Assembly (NCBI GenBank): GCA_023423935.1
Contig: JAFAEQ010000038.1
Span: 1 to 64,000 of the forward strand
From: Pseudomonadota bacterium
GTDB taxonomy: Bacteria; Pseudomonadota; Gammaproteobacteria; Steroidobacterales; Steroidobacteraceae
Direction of reading: 5' to 3'
DNA length: 64,000 nucleotides
Below the pieces are notes generated by a model. That model worked only from the letters and a program-made list of their open reading frames with translations. It did not search any database and was not told the DNA's origin. Each line of letters opens with the position of its first letter. Positions within the stretch are counted from its first letter, which is position 1. The position numbers were made by a program, and so were the translations under genes. Positions 36,802 to 45,506 of the stretch are shown here, one piece after another.

Positions 36802-38076
36802 ATGCGCTTGACGATCGTCACACATGGCAGCGAAGGAGACACCAGGCCCCTTGCCGCACTCTGCCGCGGACTCATGGATCGGGGTCACGAGCTCCTGCTA
36901 TTCGCGGATGAATCCACGCTCACCCTGCCCCGCAAGCTCGGCGTACCGACGCAGGCGCTCGCGGGAGACATCAAGGCCACCTTGCCCATTGGAGATCCGA
37001 AGCGCGAGATTCGCATCTCCGATGTTCTGCGCACGGCGAATGCAGTGAAAGCGGAGATCGCTGCTCATTCGGCCGCCTGGCTGAAAAGCGTCGGCGAGCA
37101 CGCACGCGACTCGCAGGTGATCGTCTTCTCGAGCCTTGCGGCCGGCATCGGAAGGGTCTTGCGCGATGAGTTTGCCAAACCCGGCGTCGGAATCTTCTTT
37201 CAGCCGCTCACGCCGACGACAGAGTTCTCTTCGCCCATGTTGCCTCCCTTGAATCTTCCTAGCTGGGCCAGGCGTGCGACCTTCAAGGTGTCGCTGTCGC
37301 AGATGTGGTCCACCTGTGGCCGGGCCGCCGAGAACGCGCGCGCGAGCGTGTTCGGATATCGCAGGCCACGCCGCGACCTGGACTACCCGATCGTGTACGG
37401 GTTCTCGCGCGAACTCGTGCCCAGGCCTCGCGACTGGCCTGCGCAGCATCATCTGTGCGGACATCTATCGCTGCCCGCGATCGATTATCAGCCGCCAGCG
37501 GAGCTGGTCGATTTCCTCGCGGCCGGCGAACCTCCGATCTATGCAGGCTTCGGCAGTCCCGCCGGATTCGTTCGGGTCAAGGCGCTGGGCGCATTGATCG
37601 ATGCGATCGGCGGACGACGCGCCATCTTCGGACCCGGCTGGAGCAACATCGATGCGTCCGTGCTCCCAGACAATTTTTTCGTCGCTCGCGACGTTCCGCA
37701 CGAATGGCTGTTGCCGCGCACCTCCGTAGTAATCCACCACGGCGGCGCGGGCACGACGCACACGGCAGCGCGTGCCGGAGTACCGCAGATCATCCTGCCG
37801 ATCGGCGCGGATCATTATTTCTGGGCCAGTCGAGTCGCCGCTCGTGCGGTTGCTCCGAAGTACACGCGCGGCGCTCGCCTGAATGCCTCTGCCATCGCCA
37901 GGATGATCGAGTTCACGCAGCAGCCCGATGTGCGCGCCAATGCCCGTGATCTCGGCGCAGCGATGTCGCGCGAGAACGGCATCGCCAACGCAGTCGAGGT
38001 GCTTGAGCAGTTGGCCGGCACCCGTTCGCAGGAACCTGCGACGCGACACATCGGCTTGGCTGCCAGCGGCTCGTGA
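36802..38076 (+). CDS. Glycosyltransferase family 1 (UDP-glucosyl/sterol-glucosyltransferase-like)
   Basis: The ATG at 36802 has AGAGGA at 6-nt spacing. About 424 residues with a GT-B fold: N-terminal THGSEGDTRPLAALCRGL typical of sterol/macrolide glycosyltransferases, and a C-terminal nucleotide-sugar motif with VPHEWLLPRTSVVIHHGGAGTTHTAARAGVPQIILP. It probably transfers a sugar to a lipid or small-molecule acceptor at the cytoplasmic membrane face. The acceptor is unknown and there is no adjacent pathway gene. MITE copy B follows 16 bp downstream. Confidence 0.88.
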   Translation: MRLTIVTHGSEGDTRPLAALCRGLMDRGHELLLFADESTLTLPRKLGVPTQALAGDIKATLPIGDPKREIRISDVLRTANAVKAEIAAHSAAWLKSVGEHARDSQVIVFSSLAAGIGRVLRDEFAKPGVGIFFQPLTPTTEFSSPMLPPLNLPSWARRATFKVSLSQMWSTCGRAAENARASVFGYRRPRRDLDYPIVYGFSRELVPRPRDWPAQHHLCGHLSLPAIDYQPPAELVDFLAAGEPPIYAGFGSPAGFVRVKALGALIDAIGGRRAIFGPGWSNIDASVLPDNFFVARDVPHEWLLPRTSVVIHHGGAGTTHTAARAGVPQIILPIGADHYFWASRVAARAVAPKYTRGARLNASAIARMIEFTQQPDVRANARDLGAAMSRENGIANAVEVLEQLAGTRSQEPATRHIGLAASGS

Positions 38077-38092
38077 CGCGGGCGGCGAGGTC

Positions 38093-38208
38093 TAAGGAAG
38101 CTGTGATTTATCGACTTCCCTGACCTTCGCAAGTCTGCAACTGGTTGAAATGCTTCGCCGGGCGAAGCAACTATGCTTGCGAATGGAGAATTGATCAGAG
38201 ATTCCCTA
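38093..38208 (+). repeat. MITE-like element, copy B
   Basis: A 116-bp unit nearly identical to copy A (23923-24037), beginning TAAGGAAGCTGTGATTTATC and ending GATCAGAGATTCCCTA, with the internal GCTTCGCCGGGCGAAGC palindrome. It follows the glycosyltransferase stop. The remaining 205 bp up to 38413 contain only fragments of the CCCGGCGA-type palindromic repeat and no gene. Confidence 0.75.
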
Positions 38209-38413
38209 ACTCCCGGGACACCGGGATAGGCCAGCGACGAGCCCCGATGCGTCATCCCGACGAAGTCGGCAGCCGGTGGCGGAATGGGTCTCGGTGTCGG
38301 CGACGTGCTTGCGATCGATGATCGACACGATGAGACGCGTTAGGAAATTCGTGAGCAGCGCGCCGCTGGCCCTCGTAGACTGACCACAGTTCGATTCGAC
38401 AAGGATGTAACGA

Positions 38414-39436
38414 ATGCGTGCTCTTCTCGCGCTGATCGTCCTCACCGGTTTCGCTCGGGCATTCTCCGCCGACGCAGCGACATCGAACGAAGAACTCGCG
38501 CGGATGCATCGCGAGGATCAGGCAGATCGCGAACCCGGGCAGCAGATCGACTGGAAGATCGTATCGCCTCGCGATGCCGCGAGACTGAGCCGTACGCTGG
38601 AGCTTTACCGCAGTGGGGCGCTGCGAACCGGGGAAGATCTCTATCGCGCGGCCATGATCCTGCAGCATGGCGGTCAGCCCGAGCACTATCTTCTCGCTCA
38701 TGAGCTTTGCGTGACCGCTGTTTTCGCCCATGCCTCGGAAGGAGGCCAATGGGTAGCGGACGCGAAATGGCTTGCGGCGGCGAGCGAGGACCGCTTCCTC
38801 ACAGCCATCGGCCGCAAGCAGCGCTTCGGTACGCAGTTTCAGAGCGACGACGTCGAATACTCGCTGCAGCCGGTCGACGAAGACGTCAGCGATTCGTTAC
38901 GTGAGGCGTGGAACGTCCCTCCGCTCGAGAAAGCAAGGCAGCGCGAAGCAGAGCTCACGCGCGAGGCGCTTGCGGCACTCGGGAAACCACAGACTCGCGC
39001 TCGACTGCTGCAGCTTCCAGTCGACGATCCTGCGAGCCTCGATACCCTTCTGGAGATCGTCCGCCAGGAAGGCTGGCCTGACGCAAACTCAGTCGGTTTC
39101 AAAGCCTGCAATGCCGCGTTCGATATTCTCGATCGCGCGGCATCCGCAGCGAGAGAGACAATCGTTCCAGCTCTGCAGGCCGCAGCAGTCCATGACCTGC
39201 TCTCGTCGATCCGGGGCGCGTCGGTCGAAGATCGTTTGCTCGTCGAGGCCGGCCAACCCCAACTCTACGGAACGGCCGTCAAGTATGAATCGGACGGGAC
39301 GGTGACTGTGTTCCCGGTGCAGGATCCAGCGAATCTGGAGACCCGCCGAGCGGCGCGAGGACTGCCGCCCATAGAGAAGGCTCTGGCGAACATCAAGGCG
39401 AGCGCCAGCCAGACTGCGCCGGCTCATGACCCGTAG
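38414..39436 (+). CDS. Secreted protein with two DUF6624-like units
   Basis: AAGGA precedes the ATG; a signal peptide is followed by ~320 residues. Two related segments are visible: LYRAAMILQHGG...RFLTAIGRKQRFGTQFQ (about 75-140) and DRLLVEAGQPQLYGTAVKYE (about 275-300), both ending in the (G/R)xPQxYGT-type motif of DUF6624 proteins. The first lies after an ELARMHREDQADRE segment that recurs in family members. No catalytic role is established. Monocistronic. Confidence 0.65.
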   Translation: MRALLALIVLTGFARAFSADAATSNEELARMHREDQADREPGQQIDWKIVSPRDAARLSRTLELYRSGALRTGEDLYRAAMILQHGGQPEHYLLAHELCVTAVFAHASEGGQWVADAKWLAAASEDRFLTAIGRKQRFGTQFQSDDVEYSLQPVDEDVSDSLREAWNVPPLEKARQREAELTREALAALGKPQTRARLLQLPVDDPASLDTLLEIVRQEGWPDANSVGFKACNAAFDILDRAASAARETIVPALQAAAVHDLLSSIRGASVEDRLLVEAGQPQLYGTAVKYESDGTVTVFPVQDPANLETRRAARGLPPIEKALANIKASASQTAPAHDP

Positions 39437-39439
39437 TCG

Positions 39440-39646
39440 TCAATACTTACTCGCACCCAGTCGCGCCAGCATCTGCGACAGCTCTTCCGGACTGATATAG
39501 AAGTACTCGCACACGCGCCCCCACAGCATCGGTGTGGGAACGTTGTGGCCCCCGCGTTCCTTCTGCGTTTCATTCAGCACGTACAGGACGATGCGCTCCT
39601 TGCGGGTCAGTCCGTCGCGCACATCCGGGATGTCTTCGTAGGTCAT
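39440..39646 (-). CDS. Small conserved protein of unknown function
   Basis: 68 residues from ATG 39646 (frame open to 39682). The sequence (IPDVRDGLTRKERIVLYVLNETQKERGGHNVPTPMLWGRV split by basic and hydrophobic heptads, ending EELSQMLARLGA) looks like a compact helical, possibly winged-helix-like, domain. I cannot name the family. It is convergent with the DUF6624-like gene (3-bp gap) and divergent from the AHSA1 gene. Confidence 0.6.
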   Translation of the reverse strand: MTYEDIPDVRDGLTRKERIVLYVLNETQKERGGHNVPTPMLWGRVCEYFYISPEELSQMLARLGASKY

Positions 39647-39834
39647 GATGGCGAGCTTAGTCGAAGGCAGGACAGGAAGCATGTCCGCGACGACACGTCG
39701 CGAATACAGTCCTGTCGCAACGATATTTACAATGGCGCTTTCCCGTCTTGACGCTCACGGAACACGCCTCGTAACGTCAGCGACGCCCGCATCGTCGACT
39801 CCACACAGAACCGATCACAGGCGCTGGAGATGAT

Positions 39835-40293
39835 ATGGATTTCGTTCACGCCCAGGTCACGCACAGCTTTCCCGCCTCTGCCGAACAGGTCTTCGATGCG
39901 TGGCTCAGTCCCGAGCTCGTCGCTCAATGGATGAGCGCCACGTTGCGCTCGCATGGACTGACGGGCGAGATGCGGCGGGTCGAGATCGATCCTCAGGTGG
40001 GTGGCCGCTTCGTCTTCTCCGACATGCGCAACGGCGTGGAGACCGCTCACTGGGGCACCTATCAGGTCATCGATCGTCCTCGCAAGCTCGTGTTCAGCTG
40101 GTTCACTTCACCCGAAGCGGAAACGGAAGCCGCCTCGCTCGTGACGATCAACATCCAGAGCGCCGGCACCGGATCGCTGGTGACACTCGTGCATCGCATG
40201 CCCGCCGCGTACGCGGATTACGTCGAGCGTACGGAAAAGAGCTGGGGCCGGATGATGGATCACATCGAGTCACTGATCCTCAGCACTCGATGA
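39835..40293 (+). CDS. SRPBCC / AHSA1 domain protein
   Basis: 152 residues; GGAG at 5-nt spacing from the ATG. The AHSA1 pattern is clear: HSFPASAEQVFDAWLSPEL, VGGRFVF, a GTYQVIDRPRKLVFSW strand pair and the C-terminal helix WGRMMDHIESLI. Such proteins bind hydrophobic ligands or act as Aha1-like chaperone relatives; a specific role is unknown. No ArsR regulator is adjacent, unlike many homologues. It is convergent with the LysR gene (4-bp gap). Confidence 0.87.
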   Translation: MDFVHAQVTHSFPASAEQVFDAWLSPELVAQWMSATLRSHGLTGEMRRVEIDPQVGGRFVFSDMRNGVETAHWGTYQVIDRPRKLVFSWFTSPEAETEAASLVTINIQSAGTGSLVTLVHRMPAAYADYVERTEKSWGRMMDHIESLILSTR

Positions 40294-40297
40294 CCTT

Positions 40298-41230
40298 TCA
40301 GTCGGAATCGCCTCGGCCATTACTCCCATTCTGGAATCGCTCGCGATAGAACTCGACGAATGCACGTGCTGCGGGCGCGAGATGCTTGCCCGGCGGAAAC
40401 ACGGCATAAACCCCGCCCTTCGTGAGCGTCCATTTCGTCAGGACACGCTGCAGTCGGCCACTGCGGACTGCATCTGCACTGCTGATACTGTCGAGCGTCG
40501 AGATACCGGCGCCGTTCTCCAGCAATACGCGCAACGTCGATCCCGTATCGACAAACACTTTCGCATTCACGCGCACGGAACGTCGCTCGCCACCGGGACC
40601 TGAGAACTTCCACGTCAGCGGCGCAGGCAGTGGGCTGAGCGCAATCCAAGCATGCGCTTCCAGATCCTCGGGCATCGTCGGAATGCCGGCACGTGCCAGG
40701 TACTCGGCGGATGCGACGACATGCTGTTCAAACTCACCCAACTTCAGTGCGCGCATCGACGAATCTCGCAGCCAACCGACCCTGAATGCCAGATCTATCC
40801 CCTCCTTCACCAGATTCACCACGCGGTCGCTGCTCACGATCTCGATCCTGAGATCTGAATGCAGGGCAGCGAACGCCGCGATCGATGGCGCGAGCGATTG
40901 ATTCGCGAGATCGACGGTGGCGGTGATACGCAATGAACCGGAGAGACGGACCGGCGCCGTACTGAGAAGATCGGCTGTGGCCTCCACCTTTCGAATCAGG
41001 GGCACGCATTCGGCATAGAGCTTGCGTCCCGCCTCGGTGAGCGACACACGACGCGTCGTGCGGATGAACAGATCCGAGCGCAGCTGTTTCTCCAGTCGCG
41101 CCACGTCGAGGCTCAAGCGCGTCTTGGTAAGTCCCGTGCGCTCTTCTGCCGCAGTGAAACCTCCAGCGTCCGCGACGGCGGCGAAGGCGTGCAAGGCATT
41201 CAAGTCCAGATTGCGCGGAGCCTTTGCCAT
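40298..41230 (-). CDS. LysR-type transcriptional regulator
   Basis: From ATG 41230 a 310-residue protein: N-terminal winged helix (LNALHAFAAVADAGGFTAAEERTGLTKTRLSLDVARLEKQL...LFIRTTRRVSLTEAG) and a C-terminal substrate-binding domain beginning SGSLRITATVDLANQSL. The open frame reaches 41527 but the extra 99 residues overlap the divergent gene and are not protein-like. It probably regulates the divergent oxidoreductase/hydrolase pair in response to an unknown co-inducer. Confidence 0.92.
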   Translation of the reverse strand: MAKAPRNLDLNALHAFAAVADAGGFTAAEERTGLTKTRLSLDVARLEKQLRSDLFIRTTRRVSLTEAGRKLYAECVPLIRKVEATADLLSTAPVRLSGSLRITATVDLANQSLAPSIAAFAALHSDLRIEIVSSDRVVNLVKEGIDLAFRVGWLRDSSMRALKLGEFEQHVVASAEYLARAGIPTMPEDLEAHAWIALSPLPAPLTWKFSGPGGERRSVRVNAKVFVDTGSTLRVLLENGAGISTLDSISSADAVRSGRLQRVLTKWTLTKGGVYAVFPPGKHLAPAARAFVEFYRERFQNGSNGRGDSD

Positions 41231-41266
41231 CGATTGTCCCCGAATCTGAAACAGTGGATTCTCATT

Positions 41267-41283
41267 ACCGGCATTTATCCGGT
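41267..41283. promoter_or_regulatory. Candidate LysR operator dyad
   Basis: ACCGG-N7-CCGGT lies in the 97-bp region between the LysR gene (start 41230) and the divergent oxidoreductase gene (start 41328). A short AT-rich centre and the position fit a LysR recognition dyad, but only five base pairs per arm are symmetric. Confidence 0.3.
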
Positions 41284-41327
41284 CAACGCCGATGGCCATC
41301 ATCGGCCTCACCACAGCGGAGGAAGCG

Positions 41328-41966
41328 ATGAACATCGCATTGATCGGTGCCAGCGGTTTCATAGGAAGTGCTTTTCTCGAGGAGGCGCTCGCACGCGGCC
41401 ATCGCGTGACGGCACTGACGCGCCATGCACATAAGATTCCCGCCCATGCAAACCTGTCGCGCATCGATGCGGACGTCTTCGATACTGAAGCGCTCGCTCG
41501 AATCCTGCGCCAGCACGATGCCGTCATCAGCGCCTTCAGCGGGCATGCGCACGCGGATGTGTTGAATGACTATCTGCGCGGCTTTCGCTCCATCGTCCAG
41601 GCAAGCAAGCAAGCGCAAGTACCGCGGCTGCTGGTGGTCGGCGGTGCCGGAAGTCTCGAAGTTGCGCCGGGTGTGCGGTTGATCGACACGCCCGACTTTC
41701 CGGCAGCCTACCGCGCGACTGCGGAAGGTGCGCGTCAGGCGCTCGAGCTGTTGCGCAAAGAGAAAACGCTCAATTGGACGCTACTGAGCCCTGCGGCGTC
41801 GCTCGAGCCTGGCGAGCGCACCGGAAGCTACAGGATCGGCAAGGATCATTTGCTGACGGACGCGCACGGTGCGAGTCGCATTTCGACCGCGGATCTTGCC
41901 GTCGCCATGCTCGATGAGCTCGAGCAGCCGAAACATGTGCGTGAACGATTCACGGTCGCCTATTGA
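41328..41966 (+). CDS. NAD(P)-binding oxidoreductase, NmrA/epimerase-like
   Basis: GGAGGAAGCG precedes ATG 41328. 212 residues with a Rossmann motif IALIGASGFIGSAFLEEAL, and LLVVGGAGSLEV and WTLLSPAASLEPGERTG strands typical of the short NAD(P)H-dependent family that includes YwnB-like proteins. It probably reduces or binds a small compound with NAD(P)H. It forms a two-gene operon with the hydrolase 9 bp downstream, under the divergent LysR regulator. Confidence 0.87.
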   Translation: MNIALIGASGFIGSAFLEEALARGHRVTALTRHAHKIPAHANLSRIDADVFDTEALARILRQHDAVISAFSGHAHADVLNDYLRGFRSIVQASKQAQVPRLLVVGGAGSLEVAPGVRLIDTPDFPAAYRATAEGARQALELLRKEKTLNWTLLSPAASLEPGERTGSYRIGKDHLLTDAHGASRISTADLAVAMLDELEQPKHVRERFTVAY

Positions 41967-41975
41967 GGCACGCAT

Positions 41976-42869
41976 ATGACGACGCTTCCGATCGCCGACA
42001 TCGAGCATCGATATGTGACTGTCGACGGTGTGCGCATCTTCTACCGCGCCGCGGGACCCTCAGTCGGACTACCTATCCTGCTGCTGCATGGCTTTCCCTC
42101 TGCGTCCCATCAATATCGACGACTCATGGACGCGCTGGGCGGACAGGTTCGACTGATCGCACCGGACTATCCCGGCTTCGGCCATAGCGATGCGCCTGCC
42201 TCATCGAACGCGGGAGGCAGCTTCGTCTACAGCTTCGACCGGCTCGCCAGTTTCATCGAGGGTTTCTGCAGGGCCCTGGGCCTCGAGCGATTCGTGCTCT
42301 ATGCGTTCGACTTCGGCGGCCCGGTCGGCTTTCGCATCGCCAGCGCCCATCCTGAATGGATCGCGGGTCTGATCGTGCAGAACGCGAACGCCTATGAAGA
42401 AGGCCTGAGCACGATCGCTCGCGACTTCATCGCCTTGCAGCGCGATCAACCCGGCGCCGAACAGCAGGTTCTCGGCATCATGACGGAGCCGTTCACGCGC
42501 GAGCAGTACGTCGGCGGGACGGAGCGACCGGAACGAGTGGCACCGGACGGCTGGACACTCGATCAGTACTTTCTGGATCTGCCGGGACGCAAACAGATAC
42601 AGGTCGATCTCGCGTTCGACTATCAATCGAACGTCCGGCGTTATCCGCAATGGCAGGCGTGGTTGCGCGAGATGCAACCGCCAACTCTGATCGTCTGGGG
42701 CGAGAACGATCCGTTCTTTACGAGCGCCGGTGCGCGAGCCTTCTTACGCGATGTCCCCGACGCGCAGCTGCATCTACTGCACACTGGCCACTTCGCACTC
42801 GAGGAAAAGCTGCCGCAGATCGCAGAGCACATCGATACGTTCATGCGCGCTCTCTCGCCTGCGGCATGA
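41976..42869 (+). CDS. Alpha/beta hydrolase, epoxide hydrolase / haloalkane dehalogenase-like
   Basis: 297 residues. HGFPSASHQYRRLM is the HGxP oxyanion motif and the nucleophile elbow reads YAFDFGGPVG with aspartate, as in epoxide hydrolases and haloalkane dehalogenases rather than serine esterases. The acid region (WGENDPFFTSAG) and His in LHTGHFALEE complete the triad. It probably acts on an epoxide or halogenated compound. Co-transcribed with the upstream oxidoreductase. Confidence 0.85.
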   Translation: MTTLPIADIEHRYVTVDGVRIFYRAAGPSVGLPILLLHGFPSASHQYRRLMDALGGQVRLIAPDYPGFGHSDAPASSNAGGSFVYSFDRLASFIEGFCRALGLERFVLYAFDFGGPVGFRIASAHPEWIAGLIVQNANAYEEGLSTIARDFIALQRDQPGAEQQVLGIMTEPFTREQYVGGTERPERVAPDGWTLDQYFLDLPGRKQIQVDLAFDYQSNVRRYPQWQAWLREMQPPTLIVWGENDPFFTSAGARAFLRDVPDAQLHLLHTGHFALEEKLPQIAEHIDTFMRALSPAA

Positions 42870-44261
42870 TCAGCACTCGATCACATTCACCGCGAGACCG
42901 CCGCGCGAAGTCTCCTTGTACTTGGTTTTCATGTCGGCGCCGGTTTCGCGCATGGTCTTGATGACCTTGTCGAGCGAAACGTAATGGGTTCCATCGCCGC
43001 GCAAGGCCATGCGCGCCGCGTTGATGGCTTTCACGGAGGCGATGGCATTGCGCTCGATACACGGGATCTGCACCAGCCCGCCAACCGGATCGCACGTGAG
43101 CCCGAGATGATGCTCCATGCCAATCTCGGCTGCGTTCTCGACCTGTCGCGGCGTGCCGCCCAGCACTGCGCATAGCGCACCGGCTGCCATCGAGCACGCG
43201 ACACCGACTTCGCCCTGGCAGCCAACCTCCGCACCGGAGATCGAGGCGTTCTCTTTATAAAGAATGCCGATGGCCGCCGCGGTGAGCAGAAAATCGATCA
43301 CGCCTTTGTCGGTCGCACCGTGGGTGAAACGCACGTAGTAATGCAGCACGGCTGGAATGATGCCGGCCGCTCCATTGGTGGGCGCGGTCACCACGCGTCC
43401 GCCGGCTGCGTTTTCTTCGTTCACCGCCAGCGCGAACAGATTCACCCAGTCGAGCACGATCAGGTGATCCTGGAGCGCTGCTGCGCTCGTCGAGGAGAGC
43501 TGCCGATGAAGATCCGGTGCGCGACGTTTCACCTTGTAGCCACCAGGCAGGACGCCTTCGCTTTGACAGCCACGTTCGACGCAGCGCTGCATGACCTCCC
43601 AGATCTTCAGCAGGCCCGCATCGATCTGAGCGTCGCTGCGCCAATGCCGTTCGTTGCGCCGCATGATCTCCGCAATGGACACGTTCTCGCGCTCGCAGAG
43701 CGCGAGCAACTCATCGCCTGTATGAAATGGATGGGCCAGGATGTTCGTGTCCGGCGCGATTCGTTTCTGCAGCGTGCCATCGGCGGCGAGCGTGTCGCTG
43801 ACCACGAATCCGCCCCCGACCGAGTAATAGATGCGTGTAGACAGTTCACGGCCATCCACTGCATACGCAGTGAAGCGCATGCCGTTGGAATGCAGCGGCA
43901 GCGTCTCGCGACGATTGAAGAGGAGATCCTGCTTCTCATCGAATGCGATCTCGCGACGACCGAGCAGCATCAGGCGCTGCTGCGAGCGAATCTGCTCCAG
44001 GTGACCAGGCACCGCATCGACGTCTACGGTATCGGGTTCGTGTCCTGACAATCCCAGCAACACGGCCTTGTCGCTGCCGTGACCTCGACCCGTCGCACCG
44101 AGTGAACCGAACAGCTCCGCGTGGACGCGCTGTACCTGATCGAGATGCCCCTCCTGTGCGAGCCGTTCAGCGAACAGCCGCGCAGCGCGCATGGGACCGA
44201 CCGTATGTGAGCTCGACGGTCCGATACCAATCTTGAAAAGGTCGAAGGCGCTGACGGCCAT
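42870..44261 (-). CDS. L-serine ammonia-lyase (L-serine dehydratase)
   Basis: 463 residues, single-chain iron-sulfur type. SAFDLFKIGIGPSSSHTVGP at the N-terminus and the C-terminal cysteines in GCQGEVGVACSM and LTCDPVGGLVQIPCIERN that bind the [4Fe-4S] cluster are all present, as is the conserved C-terminal cysteine (VNVIEC). It converts L-serine to pyruvate and ammonia in the cytoplasm, feeding central metabolism. It is convergent with the epoxide hydrolase-like gene (adjacent stops). Confidence 0.95.
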   Translation of the reverse strand: MAVSAFDLFKIGIGPSSSHTVGPMRAARLFAERLAQEGHLDQVQRVHAELFGSLGATGRGHGSDKAVLLGLSGHEPDTVDVDAVPGHLEQIRSQQRLMLLGRREIAFDEKQDLLFNRRETLPLHSNGMRFTAYAVDGRELSTRIYYSVGGGFVVSDTLAADGTLQKRIAPDTNILAHPFHTGDELLALCERENVSIAEIMRRNERHWRSDAQIDAGLLKIWEVMQRCVERGCQSEGVLPGGYKVKRRAPDLHRQLSSTSAAALQDHLIVLDWVNLFALAVNEENAAGGRVVTAPTNGAAGIIPAVLHYYVRFTHGATDKGVIDFLLTAAAIGILYKENASISGAEVGCQGEVGVACSMAAGALCAVLGGTPRQVENAAEIGMEHHLGLTCDPVGGLVQIPCIERNAIASVKAINAARMALRGDGTHYVSLDKVIKTMRETGADMKTKYKETSRGGLAVNVIEC

Positions 44262-44513
44262 GATTCATTACAACCCGTTGTGTACAAGCATCGTATGTGA
44301 CAGCACGATCATAGCCCTGATGCGCTGTCGGTCATGTGCGCGCACGAATCGACTTGGAATTCGTGTTGCGCATACGCAGATTTCCGGTCCGCAGCATGTG
44401 CAATCTGGCCGAATGGCAGCGATTGCAAGGCCGCATCGCGCTGCCGACCTGTCGGCCGTCCGACTGCGCGCAAGGTCAGTTGTATGCAGCGTCGCTCTCA
44501 ACCGCGGAGTGCG

Positions 44514-45482
44514 ATGGATTGGATGAGTTCGTTCCGTCCAACGAGCATGTCCCTCCGTCTTCTCGTTCACGGGGTTCTTGCCTGCTGTATCGCAGGAGCG
44601 TCGGCGCGTGCGCTCGGCGCCGAAGACATCGAGTTCGTGGCCGAACACCTGCCTGAGGTGGCCATGGACAATCGCTATGCGACATTGCCGGTCTGGTCGA
44701 CCCTCGATGAAGATGCATGGTCGGTTTCCGCGCAGGCGGCGGTTTCACGCGCGAGCACAGGGGAACTGCGGATCGAGGGACCGATGTTCGCGCTTGCCGC
44801 ACAACGCAAGCTCGACTCGCGATGGCGGCTGGGCGCGACCGTTTTCATGGACAGACTCTCGCTACGCGGCTCGAATGATTACCGCGCGTTGCAGACCTTG
44901 TTCGCACCCGACAATCCACTGCAACGGCCCGCCGCCGCGCGCTTCGACGGACTCGATGGCACGATGGATCACCTGGGCGGATCGCTCCATCTCGAGCGCT
45001 ACTCTTCGCATGGATGGCTCGGACCGCACGGATGGGTGGTGGGTATCGTGCTCGAGGAGATCGAACTGCGCGACTATGCGCTCGACTATGAAATCCTCGA
45101 GGGCCCCAACGCGGGAACGCGCGGCACTATCGACTTCGATGCCACCTATCGCCATCTCACGCCGATCATCGGACTGGAAGTGCTGCGGCGTCATTCGATC
45201 TGGAGCTACGACGTGACGGCATTGCTCGCCTGGCCGATGCCGCGACGTGGCTTTGTCGGTCACGTCACGGGACCCGGCTTCGACATCCATGGCGACACGG
45301 AGGACGTCGGTGCGGGAAAGCATTTCGGCGATCCGTCGGTGACGCTCGGTTTCGACGTGATCTATGAGCCCGCCCATCTCGCGGTCGGTGTCGGCACCCT
45401 GCTCACGCAACGCCTGCTCGAGCCACATATTCATCGCGGCATCGAGGCGAACTGGGTCTTGAATGTCCGACTGAGCTACTGA
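44514..45482 (+). CDS. Predicted outer-membrane beta-barrel protein
   Basis: From ATG 44514 (GGAG upstream) about 322 residues: a signal peptide (SLRLLVHGVLACCIAGASARALGA), then alternating beta strands with aromatic girdles (LAAQRKLDSRWRLGATVFMD, GWVVGIVLEEIELRDY) ending in a C-terminal tyrosine (LNVRLSY), typical of outer-membrane barrels. No family is recognised. The frame is open back to 44334 but the extra N-terminus is cysteine-rich and unlikely. The 250-bp region upstream (shared with the divergent serine dehydratase gene) has a CACGAAT/ATTCGTG stem-loop at 44343-44365. Confidence 0.65.
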   Translation: MDWMSSFRPTSMSLRLLVHGVLACCIAGASARALGAEDIEFVAEHLPEVAMDNRYATLPVWSTLDEDAWSVSAQAAVSRASTGELRIEGPMFALAAQRKLDSRWRLGATVFMDRLSLRGSNDYRALQTLFAPDNPLQRPAAARFDGLDGTMDHLGGSLHLERYSSHGWLGPHGWVVGIVLEEIELRDYALDYEILEGPNAGTRGTIDFDATYRHLTPIIGLEVLRRHSIWSYDVTALLAWPMPRRGFVGHVTGPGFDIHGDTEDVGAGKHFGDPSVTLGFDVIYEPAHLAVGVGTLLTQRLLEPHIHRGIEANWVLNVRLSY

Positions 45483-45506
45483 TCGACGAGCACGAGCCTC
45501 GCGCAA

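Noticed and set aside
44343..44365. Terminator at CACGAAT/ATTCGTG stem-loop
   Set aside because: The stem is followed by TTGCG, not a T run, and lies between divergent genes where no transcript ends.
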